From Hansschlegelia zhihuaiae (lineage in GTDB: Bacteria; Pseudomonadota; Alphaproteobacteria; Rhizobiales; Methylopilaceae), in contig NZ_RYFI01000016.1 of NCBI RefSeq assembly GCF_004103825.1, positions 1 to 64,000 of the forward strand: DNA of 64,000 nucleotides, in the 5' to 3' direction. Position 1 is the stretch's first letter; the number at the start of each line of letters is the position of its first letter. Made by a program: the position numbers and the translations under genes. Below the pieces are notes generated by a model. That model was not told the origin of the DNA, searched no databases, and was given only the letters and a program-made list of their open reading frames with translations. Positions 52,168 through 61,082 of the stretch are shown here, in pieces.

Positions 52168-53415
52168 TCACATGATTTGCGCGGACGATTGTGGAGAGCT
52201 TTTCAAACGCCGATATTCGCGTGGGTCGCCCCGACCGTCCGCGTCGAACGCGGCCGCGCCGAACTCCGCCGCATCTGCGAGCGCGCGCAGTCTGCTCTTG
52301 CGTGCCTCCAGCTTCGGATGCGGCTCAAGTCCGCCGACGCGCAGGATCCGCTCCCAGCGATACGCCCAGTCGTGGCGCCGAAGCGCCTGGATCGCGTTGG
52401 TCCGCCGTAGGCGATCCATACGATCTGTCTGCAGGTCGAGGCTGGACAGAAACGCTTTGAAATCCCGCGGATCCGCGGGCACGTCGATGACTGCGTCCGG
52501 CCAATCAAAATGTCTTTTGAATTCCCGGCAGCGCGGCGCGAAGCCAATGATCGCGGCGCCGCCCGCGACGCCCTCGAAGAGACGCCCGGGCAGCACGCTT
52601 TCGCCGTTGATGACGCTGGACCGCGGCGACGTCAGCGAGGCGGGGTCGAAGGCCAGGAAGTAGCGACTGCGCCGCATCGTGTCGGCGAGCAGGAAACGAT
52701 GCTCGCGCCAGTTCCGCATCCGGGAGTCGGTGCTCGACAGCGAGTCGTAGACGTAAAATATCTCCCGTTTCGCAACGAGGTCGATCAGGTGCTCGTGCAG
52801 ATCCACCCGCCGGCTGCCGAAGGAGTAAAGATCAATGACCCGTTCGGGCAGATCGGGAAACGGCGTCGCCACGAGCGTGTCCGAGGCCGACGGGAGCGCT
52901 TCGCACGGCTTCCCAAGGTGGCTTTGAAGCTTCTCCGCGACGGACTCGCTGAGGACGAAGACATGATCGAACCGGTCGAGAAGGCTCAAATACGTCCTGT
53001 TGCTCGCAAGCTCGGTCGACCACAGCTCGTGGATCGCGACGACGGCCTTCGAGCACCTTTCGCGCCAACCTTTGACGCGGGACAACTCGACCAGGGAATT
53101 GATGTCATAGGCGATGTAAACGAAGAGCTCATATTCGCGATCGACCTCGAATGGCTCGATCGTCGGCCCGTCCCTCATGCCGATGCGCCGGCGAACGCCC
53201 TTGAGCAGCCGGTTGACGTCGCGCTGGACCCTCTCCCGGTCGATGTGGTCGGCGATGACATTGTCGACAAAGGGCACGATCGACTGCCGGAGCTTTGGGG
53301 CGACGAGGTGAGCGTCGTCGCACTCGGCGGCGACTTTGCAGAACTCATAGGACAGCGAGCTGTAAGCCGCGTCTCGCGCGCCGTAGTCCGAAGCGATCAA
53401 GACGCGGCGGTTCAT
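52168..53415 (-). CDS. Glycosyltransferase (CgeB/group 1-like)
   Basis: This 415-residue protein has a GT-B type C-terminal half with the pattern LPGRLFEGVAGGAAIIGFAP followed by DWPDAVIDVPADP, seen in CgeB-like glycosyltransferases. The N-terminus MNRRVLIASDYGARDAAYSS suits a soluble enzyme. ATG 53415 is preferred; an ATG at 53472 overlapping the previous stop would add 19 residues. It probably adds the sugar made by the neighbouring genes to a surface glycan. Confidence 0.72.
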   Translation of the reverse strand: MNRRVLIASDYGARDAAYSSLSYEFCKVAAECDDAHLVAPKLRQSIVPFVDNVIADHIDRERVQRDVNRLLKGVRRRIGMRDGPTIEPFEVDREYELFVYIAYDINSLVELSRVKGWRERCSKAVVAIHELWSTELASNRTYLSLLDRFDHVFVLSESVAEKLQSHLGKPCEALPSASDTLVATPFPDLPERVIDLYSFGSRRVDLHEHLIDLVAKREIFYVYDSLSSTDSRMRNWREHRFLLADTMRRSRYFLAFDPASLTSPRSSVINGESVLPGRLFEGVAGGAAIIGFAPRCREFKRHFDWPDAVIDVPADPRDFKAFLSSLDLQTDRMDRLRRTNAIQALRRHDWAYRWERILRVGGLEPHPKLEARKSRLRALADAAEFGAAAFDADGRGDPREYRRLKSSPQSSAQIM

Positions 53416-53471
53416 CGGAGGCGGCTCCCTGTCGGCCTGCATTTGGCGTCGCGGCGAACTCGGCTTGCACA

Positions 53472-54128
53472 TCAGCTCAGGCGCGCCTTTCTCATGTGGA
53501 ACGCCTCGGCCGTGCGCTCGGTCGCCCTGCACTCGTTCCCGCGGAGCTGCGCCAAAGCCCGAAACGTGTCGGGCTCGAACCAGTGCTTGGAGCGCTGCGT
53601 CGTAAAATGGCGTTGCAGCAACTCGATCTTCTTATTGAGTATTTCCGACGACAGCGGGACGTAGATATTCGGTCGCCCAAGATCTCCGTCCCATTTCGGG
53701 ATTTCGTATTCCAGGATGAAATGGTCGCGAAAGGTGTTCCAGGTCAGTTGCTGGACCATGCGGTGGTCCTGATGCGCGTCGTCGCCGGTGTGGGTCAGGA
53801 TCAGGTCCGGATCGACACGGCCCTTCAGATCTTCGAACCATTGCTTCAGCTCGCGACCCTCCTGCGGCAGGAAGCCGTCCGTGAAAGACGCCATTTCCAG
53901 CGACGACCTGGCCGCGCCTTCCAGGAACGAAGCCGCGGACTCGGTCGCCTCCGCCGCGCGCGTGCCGGCCGCGCTCAGCACGCACCACGTCACGTCCAGT
54001 TGCAGGCCGGACGCGATCCAATGCAGCAGAGCACCGCCGGCGCCGATCTCGATGTCGTCGGAATGCGCGCCAAGGCACAAGATCGAGAGCCGGCCCTCCC
54101 GCGGCTCGAGGAGGCGCAAAGGTCTCAT
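53472..54128 (-). CDS. PIG-L family deacetylase
   Basis: The 218-residue protein has the zinc-site motif CLGAHSDDIEIGAGG and the second motif HTGDDAHQDHRMVQ. PIG-L/LmbE enzymes remove acetyl groups from N-acetyl sugars. It overlaps the cytidylyltransferase stop by ATGA, so the two are co-translated, suggesting an amino-sugar step in this pathway. Confidence 0.88.
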   Translation of the reverse strand: MRPLRLLEPREGRLSILCLGAHSDDIEIGAGGALLHWIASGLQLDVTWCVLSAAGTRAAEATESAASFLEGAARSSLEMASFTDGFLPQEGRELKQWFEDLKGRVDPDLILTHTGDDAHQDHRMVQQLTWNTFRDHFILEYEIPKWDGDLGRPNIYVPLSSEILNKKIELLQRHFTTQRSKHWFEPDTFRALAQLRGNECRATERTAEAFHMRKARLS

Positions 54129-54931
54129 GGCGCGCCGACAGCGATCTTCCGGTCGGAATGGAGACCGTCGAGCTGCCAGGGAACGCGGCCGGTCTCGACA
54201 AGGCCTTCGAGCACCTGGCGGTCCTTCAACGTGTCCATCGTCCGCCAGAAGCCCTCATGCTTGTAGGCCATGAGCTGATCCTCCTGGATCAGACGCTCGA
54301 ACGGCTTCAGGACGAGCTCCTCTCCTTCGCGCATATAGTCAAATATTTCGCGCCTGAAGATAAAGTAACCACCGTTGATCCATATGTCGAACGCATCGGC
54401 GGACTGGAACCGCCGAACATGTCCGGCTCCGTCGATATCCGCCAAGTGAAACATCAGCGGCGGGCGCACGGCGAGGAAGCACGCGATCTTTCCGCTCGCC
54501 TTGAAGCGTTCGATCATTTCGTCGAGGCGGACGTCCGTCAGGCCGTCGCTATAGTTGGCGAGAAACATCTCGTCGTTGACGTATTTGCGCACGGCCCACA
54601 GTCGTTCGCCGATGCTGCGCCAGATTCCCGTGTCGATGAGCGCTACCCGCCAATCGTCCTCGACCGGAGCGATCAGTTCGACCTTGGCGCCGCCGTTCGA
54701 CACAATGCAGTCGGCAAAGTCATGAGGGCGCTTGTTCAGAAAGAAGTTCTTGATGACGTCGGCCTTATAGCCGAGGCAAAGAAGAAATTCGTCGTGACCG
54801 TACTGGCTGTAATAGTTCATCACGTGCCAGAGGATCGGTCTCTGGCCAATCGGAATCATCGGCTTCGGCACGATGTCCGAATATTCCCTGATGCGCGAGC
54901 CGAGACCTCCGCAGAACAGAACGACCTGCAT
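54125..54931 (-). CDS. rfbF: Glucose-1-phosphate cytidylyltransferase (RfbF-like)
   Basis: This 268-residue nucleotidyltransferase has FCGGLGSRIREYSDIVPKPM, GYKADVIKNFF, NDEMFLANYSDGLTDV and WINGGYFIFRREIFDYM, the pattern of CDP-glucose synthesis. ATG 54931 overlaps the stop of the methyltransferase gene; a GTG at 54937 is an alternative. It commits hexose to CDP-linked deoxysugar synthesis. Confidence 0.88.
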   Translation of the reverse strand: MQVVLFCGGLGSRIREYSDIVPKPMIPIGQRPILWHVMNYYSQYGHDEFLLCLGYKADVIKNFFLNKRPHDFADCIVSNGGAKVELIAPVEDDWRVALIDTGIWRSIGERLWAVRKYVNDEMFLANYSDGLTDVRLDEMIERFKASGKIACFLAVRPPLMFHLADIDGAGHVRRFQSADAFDIWINGGYFIFRREIFDYMREGEELVLKPFERLIQEDQLMAYKHEGFWRTMDTLKDRQVLEGLVETGRVPWQLDGLHSDRKIAVGAP

Positions 54932-56241
54932 CACCACTCTCCCTCTGGATCAATGATGGCGAGCTCTGGAATGGGAACGACAAGCTTGGAGCCGCTCTCG
55001 GCCAGGTGACGAAGTTGCCGCGCGATCTCGTGCTTGAGGTTCCAAGGAAGGATCAGGACATAGTCGGGCCGCGCCTCATAAAGCGCTTCGACGGCGCGTA
55101 TGGGGATGTGCATCCCAGGCGTAAAGCATCCGTGTTTGTGCGGGTTGCGATCCACAGTGAAATCGAGAAAATCGACACCGACGCCGCAATAGTTGAGCAG
55201 CGTGTTACCCTTGCCCGGAGCGCCATAACCACAGATCGTTTTGCGATCGTTCTTCGCCGCGATCAGGAAAGACAGCAGCTCGCGCTTGATGCGGCGCACA
55301 TCTTCGGTAAACGCCCGGTACACTTGCGTTCCGCACAGGCCGAATTCGCGCTCGCGGTCCAACACCCTCTCTACGGCCTTACCTGCTTGGCGGCGGGCTG
55401 CCGCAGGACACAGGTGGACGCGCAATGAGCCGCCATGCGTCGTCGGCTCGTCCACGTCGACGACGTCTAGACCGTGCCGGGCCGCGATCAATTGAACCGT
55501 GGTCAAAGAAAAATACGAATAGTGCTCGTGGTATATCGTGTCGAACTGGCATTCACTGAGGAGTTTTTGAAGATGAGGAAACTCGAGCGTGATGGTTCCG
55601 CCGGGTTTGATCAGAATCGCCAGACCGGACACGAAATCATTCAGATCGGGCACCTGGGCGAGCACGTTGTTGCCGACGATAAGGTCCGCCCGGAATCCCG
55701 CCGCGACGAGTTCTTCCGCCAAATCGCGTCCGAAGAAAGCGACCTGAGTTCTAACGCCCTTCCTGATCGCGGCCGCTGCGACGTTGGCGGCCGGCTCGAT
55801 GCCGAGAACTGGGACGCCCTGCGCAACAAAATGCTGCAGAAGATATCCGTCATTGCTTCCGACTTCGACGACGAGGCTGCGAGGTCCGAGAGCCAGGCGG
55901 CTGCGCATCGCGTCACAGTAACGGGCGGCGTGAGCGACCCATGACGTCGAATAAGATGAAAAATATGCATATTCGTCGAATATGTGTTCCGGCTCAACGT
56001 ATTTAGCGATCTGAACCAAGAAGCATTTTGTACAGACCCAGACCTTCAGCGGATAATATGCTTCTTTATCTTCGAGTTGCTCAGGTCGAAGAAACGCCTC
56101 GCAGGGCGGCGACATGCCAAGATCAACGAGGTCGACCAGCAACGGCTCGTCGCAGAAACGGCAGCGATGAGGCGCGAAATGATATTGGGCTCCGAGATCG
56201 AGTTCTCTTTGGTTGTTGGACGAGTGAAGCAATAACGTCAT
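54931..56241 (-). CDS. C-methyltransferase for nucleotide deoxysugar
   Basis: The 436-residue enzyme has an N-terminal zinc module (CRFCDEPLLVDLVDLG, later VCTKCFLVQ), a SAM motif VVEVGSNDGYLLQHF and a C-terminal domain with GYGAPGKGNTLLNYCG. This three-part layout is that of sugar C-methyltransferases such as TylC3. It heads the minus-strand cluster and should methylate a CDP-4-keto-deoxyhexose, yielding a branched sugar. ATG 56241 is chosen in front of the conserved part. Confidence 0.88.
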   Translation of the reverse strand: MTLLLHSSNNQRELDLGAQYHFAPHRCRFCDEPLLVDLVDLGMSPPCEAFLRPEQLEDKEAYYPLKVWVCTKCFLVQIAKYVEPEHIFDEYAYFSSYSTSWVAHAARYCDAMRSRLALGPRSLVVEVGSNDGYLLQHFVAQGVPVLGIEPAANVAAAAIRKGVRTQVAFFGRDLAEELVAAGFRADLIVGNNVLAQVPDLNDFVSGLAILIKPGGTITLEFPHLQKLLSECQFDTIYHEHYSYFSLTTVQLIAARHGLDVVDVDEPTTHGGSLRVHLCPAAARRQAGKAVERVLDREREFGLCGTQVYRAFTEDVRRIKRELLSFLIAAKNDRKTICGYGAPGKGNTLLNYCGVGVDFLDFTVDRNPHKHGCFTPGMHIPIRAVEALYEARPDYVLILPWNLKHEIARQLRHLAESGSKLVVPIPELAIIDPEGEW

Positions 56242-56634
56242 CGCCGGGTCCCGCCAATTGTTCCGCGGCGCGATTAACCGCCTCCGCAAGTCGGGTCGGT
56301 GAAAGGCGCGCCATCCATGTTGAGAGCGTAACAGCATCGCGCAACGCTTTCGGAGAGCATTGGTGTTACTCCACTAGGCGTCCGGTTCGGCGGCGCTGAC
56401 GCCCGATTTAGCCGAGCGCCCACTTTGGGAGCAGCAATGGGCCAGACCCTGCGGGGCGCTGCGCAACCACGCGCGTCGTCGTGGCGATACAGAAATCGAG
56501 GGTGGCGGAACTAACGGGGACACGCTGTCGCAGGCGCTCGCCGGAGGCCAATTCATCCAACGAATGCAAACGGCAATCCGTTAAGAAATGTCGATGCGAT
56601 CAACCGTAGAGCGAAACCCGCGAGGACCGAGTTC
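56242..56634. other. Intergenic region of 393 bases
   Basis: It contains the presumed promoter of the sugar cluster (AT-rich around 56320-56380). I see no gene, repeat or clear operator. Confidence 0.5.
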
Positions 56635-57390
56635 CTAGTCGTCTGTCATCCCGCGGGGTGGCGAGAGGTAAGTCGGGTCGAACGCGGCGAGCGCCATCAA
56701 CTGGTCGATGTCATGGATCGCTATCCGTCCGGATTGCAGCGTCATCAGATCGGCTTCGCGCAGTTGGCGAAGGATCCGGTTTACGTGGATCGCAGTCAGC
56801 CCGAGCGCATCGGCGAGAACGCCCTGGCTCACGGGAAAGTTGAACGAGTTGTCCGTCTGAGCCCCGATAAGACGAAGACGGAGCGCGAATTCCACAATGA
56901 GATGCGCGGTGCGCACGAGCGCGCTACGACGCCCCACGCTGACGAGATGCTCCGTCATCATCGCCCGATCCTGCTCCATCGCCCACAGAATGCCTTGCGC
57001 CACTTTGCTGTCGGACGTCAGGACGCCATAGATCGCCGAAGCCGAGATCGGCGATATGATCGTTTCGCTCAGACACTCCAACGAGGTCGTAGCCTTCCCG
57101 ACCACCAGGTTCGAAAATCCGACAATATCTCCCGGTAGAGGGAAATATATAATCTGCCTCGCTCCGTCTGACAAAATCTTGTAAGCACAAGTCCAGCCGC
57201 GCTGGATAAGGAATACGTCACTCACTGCATCATTCTCGTAGAAAATAACTTGATGCGCCTCCATACGGCGTTGACGCGAACCCAGCATTTGCAGCGTCCT
57301 GGCTTCATCATCCGTCCAGGGCGCGAAGGCGCTGAGTTTTCGCGATAGCGCGCTGTTGATCTCGCCGCCGACAATCCCTGCGCGGTCCAC
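56635..57390 (-). CDS. Crp/Fnr family transcriptional regulator
   Basis: This 251-residue regulator has a sensor domain (VIFYENDAVSDVFLIQRGWTC, then YFPLPGDIVGFSNLVV) and a C-terminal HTH (PVSQGVLADALGLTAIHVNRILRQLREADL). It lacks the FNR cysteine cluster; such proteins in Hyphomicrobiales often have unknown ligands. No ATG fits: GTG 57390 or TTG 57396 is the start. Placed between a sugar cluster and LuxR regulators, it may control surface polysaccharide. Confidence 0.82.
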   Translation of the reverse strand: MDRAGIVGGEINSALSRKLSAFAPWTDDEARTLQMLGSRQRRMEAHQVIFYENDAVSDVFLIQRGWTCAYKILSDGARQIIYFPLPGDIVGFSNLVVGKATTSLECLSETIISPISASAIYGVLTSDSKVAQGILWAMEQDRAMMTEHLVSVGRRSALVRTAHLIVEFALRLRLIGAQTDNSFNFPVSQGVLADALGLTAIHVNRILRQLREADLMTLQSGRIAIHDIDQLMALAAFDPTYLSPPRGMTDD

Positions 57391-57606
57391 AATCAAACCT
57401 CTCGATCACACTGCGTCAGATTGGGTCCAATGAACTAACCGAGTTGGACGCCTTCCATCCTGACAAGCTCCATGCGTATACTTGTCGAGTGATCTTCGAC
57501 ATTTTCGCGATTGGACTTCGCCTGTTGGGGGCGGGATCAGTCTGCGCCTCTGATGTCCCACGCGACCTCAGAACCGACGCCAGGTCGTACGTTATCCCTG
57601 CGCACG

Positions 57607-58302
57607 TCAGCCGATACTCGAATTTGCTATTAGAGCGACCTCCGTGCGATTCTTGGCGTTTAGCTTCTTCATGATATTCCTCACATGCACTTTGACGGTG
57701 CTCTCCCGCATATTCAGTTCATAAGCGATGATTTTATTCGCCTTGCCCTTTCTAAGCGCTTCGATGACTGCGGCTTGGCGAGCCGTGAACACGCCGCCCG
57801 CGATGGGAGCGCATCCCTCGCGCTGAGCCGAGCTGCATGACGACCTGAGGCTGCTCGCCGGAATGAACGTTCCGCCGACGCCTACCAAGATCATAGCGTT
57901 GACGGCGACCTCCAGGGACACGCTGGTCGGGATGTATCCGCGCACGCCCAGATCGAGCGCATCCAGGATCTGTCGCGCCTCCTCGCCGTCAGCGAGCAAC
58001 ACGACAGGCACGCTGGGACACGTCTCCTGCAGCGTCGTAAGGGCGGAGACGACATGCGGATCCTCCGCAGCCTTTCCACCTATGCTTAGAATGACCAGCG
58101 CCGCGTCGCCTTCTTCATGAAGCGACGCTATCCAGTCGATGACGCTTGGGTAGGCGACGACCTGATCCAGCGGACGACTATTCTGGAGGCAGCGCGCCAG
58201 ACACTCCGCCACGAGATGACGGTCATCTATCACGGCTATGGTGTAACGGCCGTGCGCGATCGACGTGGCGCCTCCGCGATCCTTGATTAATCCCTGCAAC
58301 AT
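57607..58302 (-). CDS. LuxR-type regulator with degenerate receiver
   Basis: The 231-residue protein has a receiver-like domain (YTIAVIDDRHLVAECLARCL) and a LuxR/NarL HTH (FTARQAAVIEALRKGKANKIIAYELNMRESTVKVHVRNIM by landmarks). The expected phospho-acceptor Asp is replaced (VILSIGG) and the conserved Lys is also missing (GYIPTS). It therefore probably does not respond to ordinary phosphorylation. It lies downstream of a long AT-rich leader. Confidence 0.82.
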   Translation of the reverse strand: MLQGLIKDRGGATSIAHGRYTIAVIDDRHLVAECLARCLQNSRPLDQVVAYPSVIDWIASLHEEGDAALVILSIGGKAAEDPHVVSALTTLQETCPSVPVVLLADGEEARQILDALDLGVRGYIPTSVSLEVAVNAMILVGVGGTFIPASSLRSSCSSAQREGCAPIAGGVFTARQAAVIEALRKGKANKIIAYELNMRESTVKVHVRNIMKKLNAKNRTEVALIANSSIG

Positions 58303-58837
58303 AGCATCACCCTTACCCTAGGCTGCGGCGTGGCGCTGTTGTCGTGCGATCAACTGTGCCGCCACGGCACACTCGGTGCGAAAGATGCAAAGCCAGATCA
58401 GATGTACGTCTTTTTACGTATCGATTATTTCCATTGTCCCTATAAAGAACGATGACATTCTCCTTGTGTCTCAAATAGGGCCAGATCTTTCTTAACATGA
58501 CTAATTTAGATTAATATCCTGCGAACTTAATTTTCGACGAGCTTGTGAACGAATCGGCGGAAACGGCGATCAGGTCGGCGGGGCCGACTTGGCGCGATCC
58601 GCGGACGATAGGCTGGACCTCCGTCGCCGAGCGGACCGCTTATTCGTTGCTTCAATCCGATCGGACGCGTCAGAAAGGAGCCGGCTGTCGTTGGGGGACG
58701 ACGCTGACCCGGCTCCGATGAAGCGTCATTGGCCGGCACGATCGGCATAGAGCCGATCGTGGACCGAGCGAGCGCCGATCGGATTGCGCTTTGCGATGGC
58801 GGCTAAGGAAAATCGTCGCTGAACGAGGCGAGATCAA
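58303..58837. other. Long intergenic region with AT-rich leader
   Basis: These 535 bases hold no convincing gene. Positions about 58380-58530 are AT-rich, unlike the surroundings, and probably contain promoter and leader of the regulator at 57607-58302. The GC-rich right half has only motif-free short frames. Confidence 0.5.
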
Positions 58838-59692
58838 TCAGGCCACATGACCGGCCCGCATCGTGACCAGGTGGCGTTCGCTGAGCTCTGGAAGCACGCG
58901 ATTCGAGACCACTGGCGGTGCGTCGACTGACGCCAGCAACGCGGCATGCGGGGCCGGAAACTCGACGTCACGCGTTTCCGACCGCGCGTAGCCGGCTTCG
59001 CTCGCCTGGCCATTGTTCATGGCCCAAATCGCCGCCTGAGTCCGATTGCGCACGCGGACCTTGCGGAGAATGGCTTTCACATGAACCTTGACGGTAGCCT
59101 CCGCTATATTCAGCTTGCGGGCGATGTGCTTGTTGGAGTCGCCCGTGACAAGCGCCTGAAGGATCAGCGCCTCTCTCGCGGAAAGCGTCGGGAGGTGCGA
59201 CCGATCGCCGGCGATCGGCGCGAGGACGGCGACCGGGTGATGCGCGACCTGCTCGGCTGTGGCGCCTGATCGGGGGGCGCTCTCGCCGAAGAGCGGAAGC
59301 GTCATCGACGGCAGCACTATGCCGTCGGCCATCACGACGTCGAACGACTTGACGAGCGCTGAAGCCGTAATGGTGTTGATGAGGTATCCAGTGGCGCCGA
59401 GGCGGAACGCCTGGATAAGATCGTCGCTGTCGCAGGCGGCCGCAAGCACGACGATCTTCGAGGACGGAAAGTATTCCTTGATCGCCCTGACCGTGACGCT
59501 TGAGCCTCCCGTCTGTCCGTCCACGAACACAATGAAGAGCAGCGGCCTGGTGTCCGGCGGGCTGGCGCGCAGAGATTCGAGACAGCGGTCCGCGCCGGCG
59601 ACGCGATAGGACGTGTCGGCTAAGATACGTCGCATTCCGTCACGGAGCAGCGCCGTCTGACATAGTATGTAGGTCGTCGTGATCCGAGACAT
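58838..59692 (-). CDS. LuxR-type regulator lacking receiver acidic pocket
   Basis: This 284-residue protein has a receiver-sized domain whose first strand (TYILCQTALLRDGMRRIL) lacks the acidic pair, while a possible Asp remains in FVDGQTGG; the Lys position is Asn (GYLINT). The LuxR HTH is normal (LSAREALILQALVTGDSNKHIARKL, then ATVKVHVKAILRKV). ATG 59692 has GAGGTCG upstream. It is the second degenerate-receiver regulator in this group. The C-terminal 50 residues are unique. Confidence 0.8.
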   Translation of the reverse strand: MSRITTTYILCQTALLRDGMRRILADTSYRVAGADRCLESLRASPPDTRPLLFIVFVDGQTGGSSVTVRAIKEYFPSSKIVVLAAACDSDDLIQAFRLGATGYLINTITASALVKSFDVVMADGIVLPSMTLPLFGESAPRSGATAEQVAHHPVAVLAPIAGDRSHLPTLSAREALILQALVTGDSNKHIARKLNIAEATVKVHVKAILRKVRVRNRTQAAIWAMNNGQASEAGYARSETRDVEFPAPHAALLASVDAPPVVSNRVLPELSERHLVTMRAGHVA

Positions 59693-60077
59693 ATTGCGAC
59701 CTCGTTGGAGTTGCGACCGACTTGCGTCCCAAGACTTCCAAGCCGTTCGGAGCATTGGAGGGCTTGGAGAATTTGGATTAGTATTAATGATGTCTTAACA
59801 TCTCGGCGCGCGTGTCGTAAGCGTTCAAAAGATTTAAGACTTCTGGAAACTTGAGGCCTGATGGTATTAGGCCTTCCTCTGAAAGTGGTATGCGCGCGAT
59901 GGTTGAGCGACCAAACCACGGCCTTTAGGAACATGGCGGTCTCGGAAGGCGGGCCCCGGCCAATTCGAAACCTCCTGAGCGGCCGCCCGCGCTCGAGGAA
60001 GCCCTGTTGAGGGTCCGGGCGTCTATGCGGCTCGCTTTTTGGCTGGCCGATCGGGACCGAGGCTTCGCGGGGGCTCG
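59693..60077. other. Intergenic region of 385 bases
   Basis: It separates two LuxR-type genes. Positions about 59755-59890 are AT-rich and likely hold the promoter of the regulator ending at 58838. No gene is seen. Confidence 0.5.
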
Positions 60078-60794
60078 TCAGCCCGGCGCGTCCGGGCGGT
60101 CGTTCTCGTCCAAAAGGGCGAGCTTGGACAGCAGCCCGGCGAGGTTCCTGGCCATGACGGCGGCCTCCGTCCGGTTCCGGACGTTGAGCGTCCGCATCAG
60201 GGCGGCGACATGGACCTTTGTGGTGGGCTCGGCGATCCGTAGCCTCTGCGCGATTTCCCTGTTCGACAGGCCTTCAACGATCAGAGCGAGCACGTCTCGC
60301 TGACGGCGGGTGAGCCGGGTGGGACGAAGGCGCCGGCCGCCGCGGGCGAACGTGGAAACGCCGGCGAAGCCTGGATCAGACAGCGCTCGCGTGGCGGTGA
60401 AGGTCATTGCGGACGGCGGAATCATTCGGCCTGAAAGGGTGGCGGCCCCAGCGAAGACGATGTCCTCGTCGGTTTGCCCCTTTGACGCGCGACCATGGGG
60501 TTCGGTCGTCAGGGGCTGGAGCGCCGCCTCGGTCAGGTCTGCGGCTGATGTGACGATGAAGCGGGTCGCCGAAAAAGTGCGGCGAAACTCGCAGAGGAGA
60601 CCGAGCGTCTTCAGACCTGGCAGTTCCAGATCGAAAAATGCGATGTCCACGCCGCCGACGCCCGCCAAGATCGCGAGAGCCGCGTCGAGCGTTTCGACCG
60701 CGTGAACCTCCGCGGCCGGCATCGCGTCCTGTAAAGCGATGCACAGATCGCGGCGATGCAAGACATGATCGTCCGCGACCACGATCCGGGTCAT
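60078..60794 (-). CDS. NarL/FixJ-type response regulator
   Basis: The 238-residue protein keeps a canonical receiver: acidic pair in RIVVADDHVLHRRDL, acceptor Asp in IAFFDLELPGLKTLG and a Lys in the expected region (GRASKGQ). The LuxR HTH reads LTRRQRDVLALIVEGLSNREIAQRL, then TTKVHVAALMRTL. No histidine kinase gene is nearby. Of the three LuxR-type proteins in a row it is the only one with an intact phospho-acceptor pocket. Confidence 0.88.
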   Translation of the reverse strand: MTRIVVADDHVLHRRDLCIALQDAMPAAEVHAVETLDAALAILAGVGGVDIAFFDLELPGLKTLGLLCEFRRTFSATRFIVTSAADLTEAALQPLTTEPHGRASKGQTDEDIVFAGAATLSGRMIPPSAMTFTATRALSDPGFAGVSTFARGGRRLRPTRLTRRQRDVLALIVEGLSNREIAQRLRIAEPTTKVHVAALMRTLNVRNRTEAAVMARNLAGLLSKLALLDENDRPDAPG

Positions 60795-61082
60795 GACCGC
60801 GTGGCCCGCATCCGCTCCGCGGGCGAGCGACGACCGCAGCGGGAGAAAGGCGTCCGCTCCGAGAAACGCATCTCAGACTTCCCTGAGCGGCCACGGGGAA
60901 GGCAGCCTGCGCTGTCCGAGTCCCGGGCGCAGTAACAAAGAAGAGAGGACTCGGTATCTTTCGGGCTAGCCGTTTCGGGCTCCCGAGCGAGGACCGTAAC
61001 CCCGAGGATTCGTTGCGATGGCGGCGTTCTGCGCGCTATGGCCGATAGGCGGAGCCCACGCGCGCTCCTGGAGCCCGGTCGC

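Noticed and set aside
57444-57674. A 76-codon frame between the Crp and LuxR genes
   Set aside because: It overlaps the end of the LuxR gene, has no ribosome-binding site and resembles nothing.
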